In this document: piece by piece, positions 18,329-27,186 of the stretch | Numbering within the stretch: position 1 is the first letter of the stretch | How the letters are laid out: each line of letters opens with the position of its first letter | NCBI GenBank assembly: GCA_028282685.1 | Contig: JANQHK010000154.1 | Location: 20,937-84,936, forward strand | Direction of reading: 5' to 3' | Origin: Phycisphaeraceae bacterium | Lineage (GTDB): Bacteria; Planctomycetota; Phycisphaerae; Phycisphaerales; Zrk34 | Length of the DNA: 64,000 nucleotides | Program-made: the position numbers and the translations under genes | The notes under the pieces: generated by a model | The model's database searches: none | Seen by the model: the letters and a program-made list of their open reading frames with translations, nothing else | What the model was told of the DNA's origin: nothing

Positions 18329-19672
18329 TTAATTGCAACCGAGCATGTCGCGTAGCTTGTCCTCCATGCCGCGCATCCCGATCACCAGCACGATATCGTT
18401 CACTTCGATCACATCGTCGGCACGGGGTACGCGCACCGTCTCGCCGTGTTCGATGGCCGCGATCATCCAGTTCGGTGTCAGTTTCACCTGGCGCAGCGGT
18501 TTGCCCGCCGCCAGAGCTTCGGGACCGACGCGCGCGCGGTACACATTCACCGTTCCCCCGGCCACGGTCGCCAGCGACAGCAATGTCTTGTCGCCGAGTT
18601 GTCCGACAATTTCCCGTGCGGCAAGCGTTTTCGGGGTGAATGCCGCGTCGATGCCGATCGGCTTGAGCAGGTGCATCAGGCCCGGTTGCTGCACGACCGC
18701 AATGGCCTGCTTGACGCCCATGCTTTTCGCCGAGGCGCAACTGATGATGTTGCGCGCGTCTTCATCGCCGGCCAGGCCCACAAACACGTCCGCCTCGCCG
18801 ATGTGCTCTTCCTCGAAGACCGACGGGTCGGTCGGATCGTCGCGGATCACCGTGACCCAGTCCAGCTTCGTACTCAATTCCTCGGCGCGTTCGGGGTCCT
18901 GCTCAAACAGGCGAATCGCAAAACGCCGCTCATGCAGCGCCCGGCAAAGCCAGACCGCCGTGCTCGGCCCGCCCATCAGAATCACGCGTTTGCGGCTGGG
19001 GTCGGATTTGGAGAACAGGTTTCGACCGGATTCAAACACATCGGTGTCGCCGATGAGGATCACCGTATCGTCCTGCTCGATCACGGTGTCGGCGTTTGGA
19101 ATGAACGCTTCGTTGACGCGTTCGACCGCCGCCAGGCGCAGCCCGGGTTTCAGCCCGATCTCCGCCAGGCGCTTGCCCACGGCTGGGGCCTTGGCGTCGA
19201 CGGCCAGCTCCTGCATCTGGATTTCACTGCGCGCAAAACTTTCAATCGCCAACGCGCCGGGATTGCGCAGCGTGGCGGCGATGGCCTGAGCCGTCGAGTA
19301 GTCCGGGCAGATCATGCTGTCAATGCCGAGATGGCGACGGTAGTCCAGGCCGCGCTGGTTGAAGTAAGCGCTGTGATGAACACGTGCGATCGTGCGACCG
19401 GCGCCCAGCGCCTTGCCCAGCGAAGCGCAGAGCAAGTTGATCTCATCCCCGGCAGTGCAGGCGACCAGAAGATCCGCCGAGCCCGCCCCCCCTTCACGCA
19501 GCACGTCAGCATTGGCGGCGTTGCCCGTCAGCGTGCGGATGTCCAGCGCCTGGTCGATTGCTTCCAGCCGCTGCTCCGAACTGTCAATCAGTGTCACCGC
19601 GTGATCGGCGGTGGCCAGAACCTCCGCGGCATGCGCTCCGACCTGACCGGCTCCGCAGACGATGATGTCCAT
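18329..19672 (-). CDS. trkA: Trk potassium system regulatory protein TrkA
   Basis: 447 residues from the ATG at MDIIVCGAGQVGAHAAEVL, preceded by GGAGAGG. Two RCK units are seen: a Rossmann NAD-binding domain plus TrkA_C near 135-230 and again from about 228 (VILMGGPSTAVWLCRALHE) to the end. It binds nucleotides and gates TrkH at the inner membrane face. It is followed by trkH. Confidence 0.93.
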   Translation of the reverse strand: MDIIVCGAGQVGAHAAEVLATADHAVTLIDSSEQRLEAIDQALDIRTLTGNAANADVLREGGAGSADLLVACTAGDEINLLCASLGKALGAGRTIARVHHSAYFNQRGLDYRRHLGIDSMICPDYSTAQAIAATLRNPGALAIESFARSEIQMQELAVDAKAPAVGKRLAEIGLKPGLRLAAVERVNEAFIPNADTVIEQDDTVILIGDTDVFESGRNLFSKSDPSRKRVILMGGPSTAVWLCRALHERRFAIRLFEQDPERAEELSTKLDWVTVIRDDPTDPSVFEEEHIGEADVFVGLAGDEDARNIISCASAKSMGVKQAIAVVQQPGLMHLLKPIGIDAAFTPKTLAAREIVGQLGDKTLLSLATVAGGTVNVYRARVGPEALAAGKPLRQVKLTPNWMIAAIEHGETVRVPRADDVIEVNDIVLVIGMRGMEDKLRDMLGCN

Positions 19673-19872
19673 GACACGGCCTCTCCAAGTACAAAACGAA
19701 TCCAACCATCATCCGTTTCGACCTGTGCATGTCAATTGAAACGGCATAATCACCGCCTGTTCATGAGCTATTTCAGCCAATTCGCCTGTATTTGACCCCC
19801 CTCCGGCCCGCCGCTACCTTTAATCGCTCGTTTTTTCGAGGTACAGGATACGGACCACAAAGGAGGCCAACT

Positions 19873-20886
19873 ATGGCTATCGAAATGCTTTATGAAAAGG
19901 ACGGCTCGCTTGCGCCGTTACAGGATAAGACCATCGCGGTGCTCGGTTACGGCTCGCAGGGCCACGGTCATGCCCAGAATGCACGCGAGAGCGGGTTGAA
20001 TGTGATCGTTGCCGAGCTGCCCGGCACCAACAATTTCAATACCGCCAAAGAGCATGGCTTCGAGCCAGTCACGGCCGCCGAGGCCGTCCAGCAGGCCGAC
20101 ATGATGATTGTCACCCTGCCGGACGAAGTGCAGCCGACCGTTTATGAAAAAGAGATCGCTCCGAACCTCAAGGCCGGCCAGACGCTCTGCTTCACGCACG
20201 GCTTCAACATTCACTACAAGACCATCGTCCCGCCGCAGGATGTGAACATCATCATGGTCGCCCCGAAGGGCCCGGGCCACCTGGTGCGCAGCGAGTTCGC
20301 CAAGGGTGGCGGCGTGCCGTGTTTGTTGTGCGTCGAGCAGGACGCCACGGGCAATGCCAAAGACATCGGCATGGCCTGGGCGATCGCGATCGGCGGCGCG
20401 CGGTCCGGCGTCATCATCACCACCTTCAAAGATGAAACCGAAACCGACCTGTTCGGTGAACAGGTGGTGCTCTGCGGCGGACTGACTTCCCTGATCAAAC
20501 ACGGCTTCGATACCCTTGTCGAAGCGGGATACGATCCGGAAATGGCTTATTTTGAGGTCTGCCACGAGCTGAAACTGATCGTGGACCTGATCTACGTCGG
20601 CGGCATCGACTACATGCGTTACTCGATCTCGAACACCGCCGAATGGGGCGATATGCACGTCGGCCCGAAAATCGTTGACGAGCAAGTCAAGGAAAACATG
20701 AAGAAAGCTCTGGCCGCCATCCAGGACGGCAGCTTCGCCAGGGAATGGCGCGAAGAATATGCCAAGGGCCTGTCGACCTTCAAGAAGCTCTACGAAGCCG
20801 ACTGCAACCACCCGGTCGAAACGGTTGGCAAGAAGCTGCGCGCCATGATGCCGTGGCTCGGCGCCAAGGAGGTGCCCAAGGGATAA
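19873..20886 (+). CDS. ilvC: Ketol-acid reductoisomerase
   Basis: 337 residues, ATG with AAAGGAGG 6 bases upstream. The N-terminal NADPH domain has VLGYGSQGHGHAQNARESG. The C-terminal knotted domain has DLFGEQVVLCGGL and the metal-binding EVCHELKLIVDLIY. It is a class I (short) enzyme converting acetolactate to dihydroxyisovalerate in valine/isoleucine synthesis. No ilvBH or leu genes are adjacent, so it is isolated from the pathway. Confidence 0.97.
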   Translation: MAIEMLYEKDGSLAPLQDKTIAVLGYGSQGHGHAQNARESGLNVIVAELPGTNNFNTAKEHGFEPVTAAEAVQQADMMIVTLPDEVQPTVYEKEIAPNLKAGQTLCFTHGFNIHYKTIVPPQDVNIIMVAPKGPGHLVRSEFAKGGGVPCLLCVEQDATGNAKDIGMAWAIAIGGARSGVIITTFKDETETDLFGEQVVLCGGLTSLIKHGFDTLVEAGYDPEMAYFEVCHELKLIVDLIYVGGIDYMRYSISNTAEWGDMHVGPKIVDEQVKENMKKALAAIQDGSFAREWREEYAKGLSTFKKLYEADCNHPVETVGKKLRAMMPWLGAKEVPKG

Positions 20887-20936
20887 GAAGCTGTCAGCTT
20901 TCAACTATCAGCTGTCAGCCATCAGCTATTAGCATG
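20887..20936. repeat. Word-repeat intergenic DNA
   Basis: Permuted AGCTGTCAGC, AACTATCAGCTGTCAGCC and ATCAGCTATTAGC words sit between the ilvC stop and its terminator. Confidence 0.5.
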
Positions 20937-20944
20937 AGAATGGC

Positions 20945-20973
20945 AAAACCCCGGTCGTTTGGCCGGGGTTTTT
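20945..20973. terminator. Bidirectional terminator between ilvC and the MshEN-type gene
   Basis: AAAACCCCGG/CCGGGGTTTTT stem flanked by A and T runs on both sides. It can stop both convergent transcripts. Confidence 0.85.
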
Positions 20974-20998
20974 CGTGGGTGCTGCGTGCCGAGGCGGA

Positions 20999-21469
20999 TC
21001 AGTTTGAGCTGATGGTGTTGCTGGCGATGGGGGGTTCGTATTGGTAACGCCGACATATAAACAGTTTGATCTGGTCCGGGTCGGCGATGACGAACTGCAC
21101 GTCTTCCCCGAAGCGCTCGCGCAAGGCGCGGACGGTATCGCGAAGATGGCTGTCGGAGACGGCGATGAGAAGGGATTGCTTCTCGTAACGCAGCGGCAGG
21201 GCGACCAGGTCCATGGCCTGCTCGGCGCTGATCGCCTCAAGGGCGCGCGGGTCATTGGGTTCGCAGGCCAGTTCCACACGAGGCAGGAACCCCGCCGCCT
21301 GCCGATCGCAGGCCTCCCAGACCTCCTGCTCGTTGATCCCGCACAGCTCCAGTGCGACTGCGCCGAAGGGTTGGCCGGTCTCGGCCTGACGGGAAAGAAT
21401 CGCTTCCAGTTGTTCCTGGGTCAGCACGCCGCGCTGGACCAACATCCGCCCAATACGTCTTCGTGGCAC
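20999..21469 (-). CDS. Stand-alone GspE/MshE N-terminal (MshEN-type) domain protein
   Basis: 156 residues. The start RRRIGRMLVQRGVLTQEQLE and RQAETGQPFGAVALELCGI match the repeated element of type II secretion/pilus ATPase N-termini. A second unit around PNDPRALEAISAEQAMDLVALPL resembles the second half. No ATPase domain follows. MshEN domains of some ATPases bind cyclic-di-GMP. Whether this one does is unknown; the usual RLG-type ligand residues are only partly matched. Confidence 0.7.
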   Translation of the reverse strand: MPRRRIGRMLVQRGVLTQEQLEAILSRQAETGQPFGAVALELCGINEQEVWEACDRQAAGFLPRVELACEPNDPRALEAISAEQAMDLVALPLRYEKQSLLIAVSDSHLRDTVRALRERFGEDVQFVIADPDQIKLFICRRYQYEPPIASNTISSN

Positions 21470-21650
21470 GGTTCAACCTCCATTGGGAACCAAGGGGACC
21501 GAGTTTGTATCGGCAAAGTACGGGGGTGGGGACAATCCCGCAATGCGTTATCGGCCTCTGAATGGTGCAGAATGGTCATTTCCCTTGAATTGCTGTGCCG
21601 TGTGTGTGACATGCACGACAGGAAAAACCCGTAGCGGGCAATTTGAATGC

Positions 21651-21659
21651 TGCTATAAT
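21651..21659 (+). promoter_or_regulatory. Extended -10 promoter giving a leaderless methyltransferase mRNA
   Basis: TGCTATAAT is a perfect extended -10 element. Only seven bases separate it from the ATG at 21667, so transcription should start at or within a base of the start codon. No -35 box and no ribosome-binding site are visible. Confidence 0.6.
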
Positions 21660-21666
21660 TGTTTCA

Positions 21667-22491
21667 ATGAGTGCGATAAATACGGATGTTTCTCTGAATC
21701 AATGGATTGATACGGTGCAATGCATGGATTGTTTGGAGGGCATGAAGCGACTGCCCGACGAATGCATTGACCTTGCAGTCACCTCTCCGCCTTACGATGG
21801 CACCCGGGTATATAACGGGTTTCAATACGACCTGAACGCTACGGGAAAAGAGCTCTTTCGGGTGTTGAAACCGGGCGGTATGGCTGCCATGGTCATTCAG
21901 GACCAGACCAAAAATTTCGGCAAAACATTAACCTCCTTTCGAACGATTGTTGATTGGTGTGACAATATCGGATTTAAGCTGTTTGAATGTGTTATTTATC
22001 GTAAGAATGGCACGGAGGGAGCTTGGTGGAAAAATCGTTTTCGTGTGGATCACGAATATATCCCTCTTTTCCTGAAGGGGGAGCGCCCGGCCTATTTTGA
22101 CAAGGGGCCGCTTAAAATTAAATCCAAGCACGGTGGAAAAACAATGACCGGAAGCGGCAATCGTATGACGAATGGGAAAACCACAAAAACAGTAAGGAGA
22201 GAAATCAATAAAACGAAATGCCGAGGAACCATTTGGAATTATCTGATGGCGGGAGACAAAGATTCTATCAAGCGAAAGCATCCCGCCGTGTTTCCGGATG
22301 CCATACCTCTGGATGTCATATTATGTTTTTGCCCACCTGAAGGACTGGTGCTTGATCCATTTATGGGTTGCGGTTCTACAGCCATTGCGGCCCTCAGAGC
22401 GGGAAGGCATTTCATAGGATTTGAGATAAGCAAGGATTATTGCGATCTGGCCAGACAGCGATTTGAAAAAGAAGGCCACTACCTTTTCTAA
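21667..22491 (+). CDS. Type II DNA methyltransferase (N4-cytosine or N6-adenine), RM system 1
   Basis: 274 residues. Catalytic motif IV TSPPYDG comes early and the SAM-binding motif I DPFMGCGSTA comes near the C-terminus, the beta-class order. TSPPY occurs in both N4mC and N6mA enzymes. The DNA here is visibly AT-richer than the neighbourhood, suggesting acquisition. Its stop codon directly abuts the stop of the convergent 342-residue gene, its probable nuclease partner. Site specificity cannot be read from the sequence. Confidence 0.9.
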   Translation: MSAINTDVSLNQWIDTVQCMDCLEGMKRLPDECIDLAVTSPPYDGTRVYNGFQYDLNATGKELFRVLKPGGMAAMVIQDQTKNFGKTLTSFRTIVDWCDNIGFKLFECVIYRKNGTEGAWWKNRFRVDHEYIPLFLKGERPAYFDKGPLKIKSKHGGKTMTGSGNRMTNGKTTKTVRREINKTKCRGTIWNYLMAGDKDSIKRKHPAVFPDAIPLDVILCFCPPEGLVLDPFMGCGSTAIAALRAGRHFIGFEISKDYCDLARQRFEKEGHYLF

Positions 22492-23520
22492 TCATGCCAA
22501 TTGATCGGGTTCCTCAAGAGTATATTCAATGTTTTGCCCGCTGGTCATAGCAAATGATAAGGGTCTTTTGTCGATCAGCGCATTGAAGTTGTTACCGTTG
22601 ATACGCAATTTATCCGATTGAAAACTGCTGGCGCTAAACAGGAATTTCGACCAGCAGCCCCAAGACCAATGCGATGGATTATAATGCCAACCCGTCGACT
22701 CGGATAACAAAGAGATGAACTGCTCGGCGCGCTCTTTAGGAGCTTGCTGAAGGCGATATTGTCCTTCGTGTTTCTCCAGGTTTCTCGGACTCCGGTCTCC
22801 TCCCCGTGGTGTGATTGCTACGCGGTCACCTCGCTCACCGGGCACATTGCTGATTTCATCGCGAGCTCGCCAGAAGTTGTTCATGCCTTGCATTAACTGA
22901 TCTAGCGTGTATTGATCCTCTGAGAAGATCGCATATAAAGGATTGTTGGCTTCATCATAACGCAAATAATGAAGCCAGTTGAGGGAGTTTTCTGTGTATC
23001 GGAATAAATTGTGATACGTGCCGTCGGTGAATAGCAAAGGGGCCACAGCCGTTCGGGGAATTTCGATTTTCCGGAAGTGATTGACCAGCAGCAGGAGCAA
23101 GTGAATCGTGCCAAAGGGGTATTTCAGTTGAAAGTCGTGGCATCCATCGTGTTGTCTTAAATTGTTGGCTGACAGGCACTGATCGAAATTGTCCCATGCA
23201 TCGGGAATGCGATTTCGATTGTACATGAGCATGTGTTGTCCCATGCTGCGTACACCAGATCGAAAAATTTCCATGTCGAGAAATACACATTGGCTTGGTT
23301 TGATCCGAGAATCACAAACCAGTACTTTCCCGTCATAGAAACCGCGGATGCGCCATGACCGTGCGTGAGACATCAACAATCCACAGAGCAGCCCATCGCT
23401 GTCCGGGCTGAGAATCGCATCCAATCCTTCTTGGTGAAGCCATGGATATTTCGATAAAACGTTGTCTAGGTCAATCCGATCCCGCTTTTCTGAAACTCTT
23501 TCTGATACCGTTGGGGGCAT
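22492..23520 (-). CDS. Probable type II restriction endonuclease of RM system 1 (unrecognised family)
   Basis: 342 residues with no match I recognise. The role is inferred from position: convergent and directly abutting the methyltransferase, and 8 bases behind a controller-protein gene, the classic C-R/M layout. Possible PD-(D/E)xK-like sequence can be seen around CHDFQLKYPFG, with Asp and Lys spaced as in enzymes where Gln replaces the acidic residue, but this is weak. AGAGGT precedes the ATG by about 5 bases. Low GC agrees with the rest of the island. Confidence 0.55.
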   Translation of the reverse strand: MPPTVSERVSEKRDRIDLDNVLSKYPWLHQEGLDAILSPDSDGLLCGLLMSHARSWRIRGFYDGKVLVCDSRIKPSQCVFLDMEIFRSGVRSMGQHMLMYNRNRIPDAWDNFDQCLSANNLRQHDGCHDFQLKYPFGTIHLLLLLVNHFRKIEIPRTAVAPLLFTDGTYHNLFRYTENSLNWLHYLRYDEANNPLYAIFSEDQYTLDQLMQGMNNFWRARDEISNVPGERGDRVAITPRGGDRSPRNLEKHEGQYRLQQAPKERAEQFISLLSESTGWHYNPSHWSWGCWSKFLFSASSFQSDKLRINGNNFNALIDKRPLSFAMTSGQNIEYTLEEPDQLA

Positions 23521-23528
23521 AGAGACCT

Positions 23529-23765
23529 CTATTCCAGTGGATATTTTTTTATAAAAGAAGCCAGACTCATATCTAGTCCTTCCACTAATTTCTGGATATT
23601 GATCAGCGAAATGTTTCGGTTCCCCCTCTCAACATCTCCTACATACGTCCGGTTCATACCTGCCTTAGCGGCCAATCCTTCTTGCGATATTCCCAGTTCC
23701 ATTCGGCGTTTTCGTATGGCCCGTCCGAATTGCATGCACACCCTGGACTTTGCATTAGATTTCAT
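23529..23765 (-). CDS. Restriction-modification controller (C) protein, XRE-type HTH
   Basis: 78 residues from the ATG at MKSNAKSRVCMQFGRAIRKR, the usual size for C proteins. The HTH is IRKRRMELGISQEGLAAKAG followed by MNRTYVGDVERGNRNIS, typical of controllers of type II systems. Such proteins bind their own promoter, first activating and then repressing the C-R operon so that methylation comes before cutting. It lies 8 bases upstream of the probable nuclease gene. An inverted repeat immediately before the ATG (23766-23791, GGCGA/TCGCC ends) may be the C-box, and no ribosome-binding site is visible, so the mRNA may be leaderless. Confidence 0.85.
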   Translation of the reverse strand: MKSNAKSRVCMQFGRAIRKRRMELGISQEGLAAKAGMNRTYVGDVERGNRNISLINIQKLVEGLDMSLASFIKKYPLE

Positions 23766-23837
23766 GGCGATATTTTCAGCGATATGTCGCCTATGCGTCG
23801 ACCGGAAATAAGTGTCATGTTTTTCCGCTGGATTTCT

Positions 23838-23853
23838 CCAATTCCGCAATTGG
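23838..23853. repeat. Perfect inverted repeat upstream of the C gene
   Basis: CCAATTCCGCAATTGG: 6-bp arms with a four-base centre, about 75 bases upstream of the C-gene start. It could be an operator or a boundary of the island; function unknown. Confidence 0.4.
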
Positions 23854-23890
23854 ATGCACTGAAGGCGGCGCAAGTTGCGGCTGGGACTGC

Positions 23891-23919
23891 TTGTGTAAGC
23901 GCAAATCCCTGACTACACT
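23891..23919 (+). promoter_or_regulatory. Candidate promoter for the bamA-lpx cluster
   Basis: TTGTGT (23891-23896), 17-base spacer, TACACT (23914-23919). The predicted start near 23926 fits a bamA start at 23983. Confidence 0.4.
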
Positions 23920-23982
23920 GGCCGCGTGTCACGTCCTGCCCGTTGGCTATGGGAGGGCGTCTTTTTCGAGCGGGAGCCCGAC

Positions 23983-26364
23983 GTGAGCCGATGGATCACA
24001 CCTATCTGGATCGGCCTGGCGGCCATGGGCCTGTGCCTGGTCGTTGCCGGGGCGCGCGGACAGGGTGTGGATGTGGCCGGGCGACCCGTCTCCGAAGTGA
24101 AGGTCCTCGGCTGTAAAACCATCGATCCCCAGCTCGTCCGCAACCAGATCCGCATTGAGCCGGGCCGATCCTACGACCCCCAGACCGTCACCCGCGACAT
24201 TCAGAACATCACCCGTCTGGGACGCTTCAAGCCGCCGGTCCGGGTTGACGTGAAGCAGAACGCCGACGGCTCGGTCACCGTGTACTACATCGTCGAGGAA
24301 CAGCCGGTTCTCGCCGACGTGCAGGTGGTCGGCAACAAGGCGCTGACGGACCAGGACCTGCTGGTGCTGGTCGTTTTGCGCGGCGGCGATGTCCGCGATG
24401 AATTCCTGATAAAGCGCGGCCAGCGGCAGATCATCGAAGCGTACAAGGACGCCGGCTATTTCCTGTCGAATGTCGAAGTGGACGATCAGACGCTGGACGA
24501 GTCCAACGTGCTGGTGTACCGGGTCCGCGAAGGGCCGCGTGTCAAGGTGCGCGATGTCGTCTTCGAGGGCAACGCGGTCTTCACCAGCGACCAGCTCGAT
24601 TCCAAGATCGGCACCAAGGAATACTTCTTCCTTCTGGAAAAAGGTGAGTTGAGCGACGAAAAGCTCGACAAGGACATTGCCTCGCTTCGGGACTTCTACG
24701 CGCAGCGGGGATACATCGATGCCCGCATCGGCCGGCGTATTCAACTATCCGACGATCAGAAAAGCGCGCGGATTGTATTCACGGTCGAAGAGGGCGAGCC
24801 GTATTGCGTCGGCAACATCACCATGAGCGGGCCGACGATTTTCTCCGAAGCGCAGATTCGTGAAGCGATGCCGTTGAAAACGGGCTCGGTCTATTCAGGC
24901 AAGACGGTCAACGATTCGGTTGAAGCGGTGACGAACCTCTACGGGAGGATCGGGTACCTTTCCGTAGCGGAGGGAGGCAGCACGCAGGTGGCGATTCGGC
25001 GCGTGCCGCGCCCCGATGAACCGGTGATCGACCTGATCGTGGCCGTGCGGGAAGGCCAACGGTACATCGTTGGCGATGTGATCGTGCGCAACAACCAGCA
25101 GACCCAGGACAAAGTGATCCGCCGGCAGTTGCGCGGCCTGGAGCCGGGCCGACCCTACGATCGCCCGGCGATGAAGCTTTCCGAGGAGCGGGTACGCCAG
25201 TCGGCGCTGTTCAACGAAGCAAAGATCACCATCCAGGGCAATCCGGATGAACAGGTGCGCGATGCGCTGGTGGAAGTAAAGGAAGGGCGGACGGGATCGC
25301 TGAGTTTCGGAGCCGCGATCAACTCCGACGCCGGTATCTTCGGTGCCATCGATTTGTCCCAGCGCAACTTCAACATCGCCGATTTTCCCGAATCGTGGGA
25401 CGAGTTCATTTCGGGCCAGGCCTTTCGCGGCGCGGGCCAGTCGTTTCGGATTTCGTTGCAACCGGGCCAGGAGGTGTCCAACTACTCGGTCAGCTTCTCC
25501 GAGCCCTACCTGAACGATTCGGATTACTTCCTGAGCACCTCGCTGTTCTGGCGCACGCGTGATTACGACACCTTTGAAGGCAATTACAACGAGGAACGGG
25601 TCGGCGGCACCGTGGGGCTGGGCAAACGGTTCGGCGACGTGTGGTCGGCTTCGATCACAACGCAATACCAGTCGATCGAGATTTTTGATTTGGCGGCGGA
25701 CGCACCGGTGGATGCCGTGGCTGTGCAAGGCGACAGCGCGCTGGATTCACTGGGATTTTCGGTGGTGCGCAATACCACCGACAGCCGCATCTTTCCCACG
25801 CAGGGCTCGCTGACGCGCGCTGGCATCGAGCGGTTCGGTGTATTTGGAACGGATTACACCTTCACCAGCGTGACTGCCCGTTACAACAAGTTCTGGACGG
25901 TGCACGAAGATTTCTTCGGCCGGCGCACCGTGCTGAGTCTGCGTGCCGAGGTCGGTTACATACTGGAAGACAACGAAGCGCCGCTTTTTGAACGGTACTA
26001 TGCGGGCGGCCACCGCAGTTTCCGCGGGTTCCGCTTCCGCGGGATCGGGCCACGCGGCATTCGAAGCGACACCATGACCGTTGGCGACGATGCGGTCGGC
26101 GGTGAGTGGCTGTTCCTGCTCGGCACCGAATACAACTTCCCGATTTACGAGGAATACATCCGAGGCGTGTTTTTTGTCGACTCGGGCACCGTCCAGGAAG
26201 ACCTGGGACTGGACCAATACCGCGTATCGGCGGGCGCTGGCGTACGGTTGTTGCTGCCGTTCCTCGGCCAGGCGCCATTCGCTTTCGATCTCGCCATCCC
26301 CCTGATGAAGGAGGAAGGCGACGAAACCCGCGTTTTCAGTTTTTCGCTGGCCCTGCCGTTTTAG
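23983..26364 (+). CDS. bamA: Outer membrane protein assembly factor BamA
   Basis: 793 residues from the GTG at 23983, which has GGGAG upstream and gives a good signal peptide (RWITPIWIGLAAMGLCLVV). Five POTRA repeats follow (for example VSEVKVLGCKTIDPQLV, VLADVQVVGNKALTDQDLL, VKVRDVVFEGNAVFTSDQL), then a 16-strand barrel with the conserved loop RSFRGFRFRGIGPRG and a terminal strand ending in aromatic F. It inserts beta-barrel proteins into the outer membrane. It heads a same-strand run of ompH-like, lpxD, lpxC-fabZ and lpxA genes, as in many diderms. Confidence 0.95.
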   Translation: MSRWITPIWIGLAAMGLCLVVAGARGQGVDVAGRPVSEVKVLGCKTIDPQLVRNQIRIEPGRSYDPQTVTRDIQNITRLGRFKPPVRVDVKQNADGSVTVYYIVEEQPVLADVQVVGNKALTDQDLLVLVVLRGGDVRDEFLIKRGQRQIIEAYKDAGYFLSNVEVDDQTLDESNVLVYRVREGPRVKVRDVVFEGNAVFTSDQLDSKIGTKEYFFLLEKGELSDEKLDKDIASLRDFYAQRGYIDARIGRRIQLSDDQKSARIVFTVEEGEPYCVGNITMSGPTIFSEAQIREAMPLKTGSVYSGKTVNDSVEAVTNLYGRIGYLSVAEGGSTQVAIRRVPRPDEPVIDLIVAVREGQRYIVGDVIVRNNQQTQDKVIRRQLRGLEPGRPYDRPAMKLSEERVRQSALFNEAKITIQGNPDEQVRDALVEVKEGRTGSLSFGAAINSDAGIFGAIDLSQRNFNIADFPESWDEFISGQAFRGAGQSFRISLQPGQEVSNYSVSFSEPYLNDSDYFLSTSLFWRTRDYDTFEGNYNEERVGGTVGLGKRFGDVWSASITTQYQSIEIFDLAADAPVDAVAVQGDSALDSLGFSVVRNTTDSRIFPTQGSLTRAGIERFGVFGTDYTFTSVTARYNKFWTVHEDFFGRRTVLSLRAEVGYILEDNEAPLFERYYAGGHRSFRGFRFRGIGPRGIRSDTMTVGDDAVGGEWLFLLGTEYNFPIYEEYIRGVFFVDSGTVQEDLGLDQYRVSAGAGVRLLLPFLGQAPFAFDLAIPLMKEEGDETRVFSFSLALPF

Positions 26365-26540
26365 TCGGCTACGATCGGTAAATGGCCGATGGCGGCGTCA
26401 GGCCGGCTTGCCTCCAACGCAGTGACAACCACCCCGCAGGAGATGGTATTCTTTTTCTTTGAGTATCGGAAAACCCCGGACCGGTTGCGTCGTATAGGCA
26501 AGGTCCGACAAAGCACCGAACACCCGTACAGGAGATGGTA

Positions 26541-27164
26541 ATGAACAAGCGTCAAGGAATCGGCATTGCCCTGGCAGTTCTGGTGATCACGATCGGCCTG
26601 TCCTGGAACGATCTGTCGGCCCAGGCGACCGGTAGTGCCCGACCCGCCGCGGTCGCGGTGGTCGATATCGAGGAAGTCCTGAACAATCTCGACGAGCGCA
26701 AGAGCATCCGGGCCGATCTGTCCAGCCAGTTGGAAAACCTCCAGAAGTGGGAGCAGGCCAAGCGCAAGGAACTTGTGAATCTTCAGAACGACATGAAAAT
26801 TCTCGATCCGTCCGACGAGGCCTACAAGAAGATGCGCGGGACGCTGGACAAGAAGAGCATTGAGCTCGGCGTCGAACTGAAGTACCGCCAGCGCCAACTC
26901 GAAATGGAGCAGGCCCTGCAACTGGAAAGTATCTACCGCAAGATGGTCCGCATGATTGAGCGCGTGGCCAAGCAGGACGGCTACGAACTGGTGTTGTTCA
27001 AGGACAAGCTGCCGGAGGTCGAAGGCGCCAATGCCCAGCAACTCATCGGCATGATGAACATGCGCAAGGTGCTCTACGTCTCCGACCGACTGGATCTGAC
27101 CGATCCGGTTACCCAGCGTCTGAACAACGAGTTCAACAATCTCTCGGGCGGCGGGAACGGCTGA
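26541..27164 (+). CDS. OmpH/Skp-family periplasmic chaperone
   Basis: 207 residues. A signal peptide (IGIALAVLVITIGLSWNDLSAQA) is followed by AVAVVDIEEVLNNLDERKSI and a long charged coiled-coil (about residues 60-140), the tentacle region of Skp-like proteins. It should escort unfolded outer-membrane proteins to BamA, coded just upstream. The ATG at 26541 has GGAG at suitable distance. Confidence 0.85.
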   Translation: MNKRQGIGIALAVLVITIGLSWNDLSAQATGSARPAAVAVVDIEEVLNNLDERKSIRADLSSQLENLQKWEQAKRKELVNLQNDMKILDPSDEAYKKMRGTLDKKSIELGVELKYRQRQLEMEQALQLESIYRKMVRMIERVAKQDGYELVLFKDKLPEVEGANAQQLIGMMNMRKVLYVSDRLDLTDPVTQRLNNEFNNLSGGGNG

Positions 27165-27186
27165 GCGCCCGCCACGCCCCGGCAAG

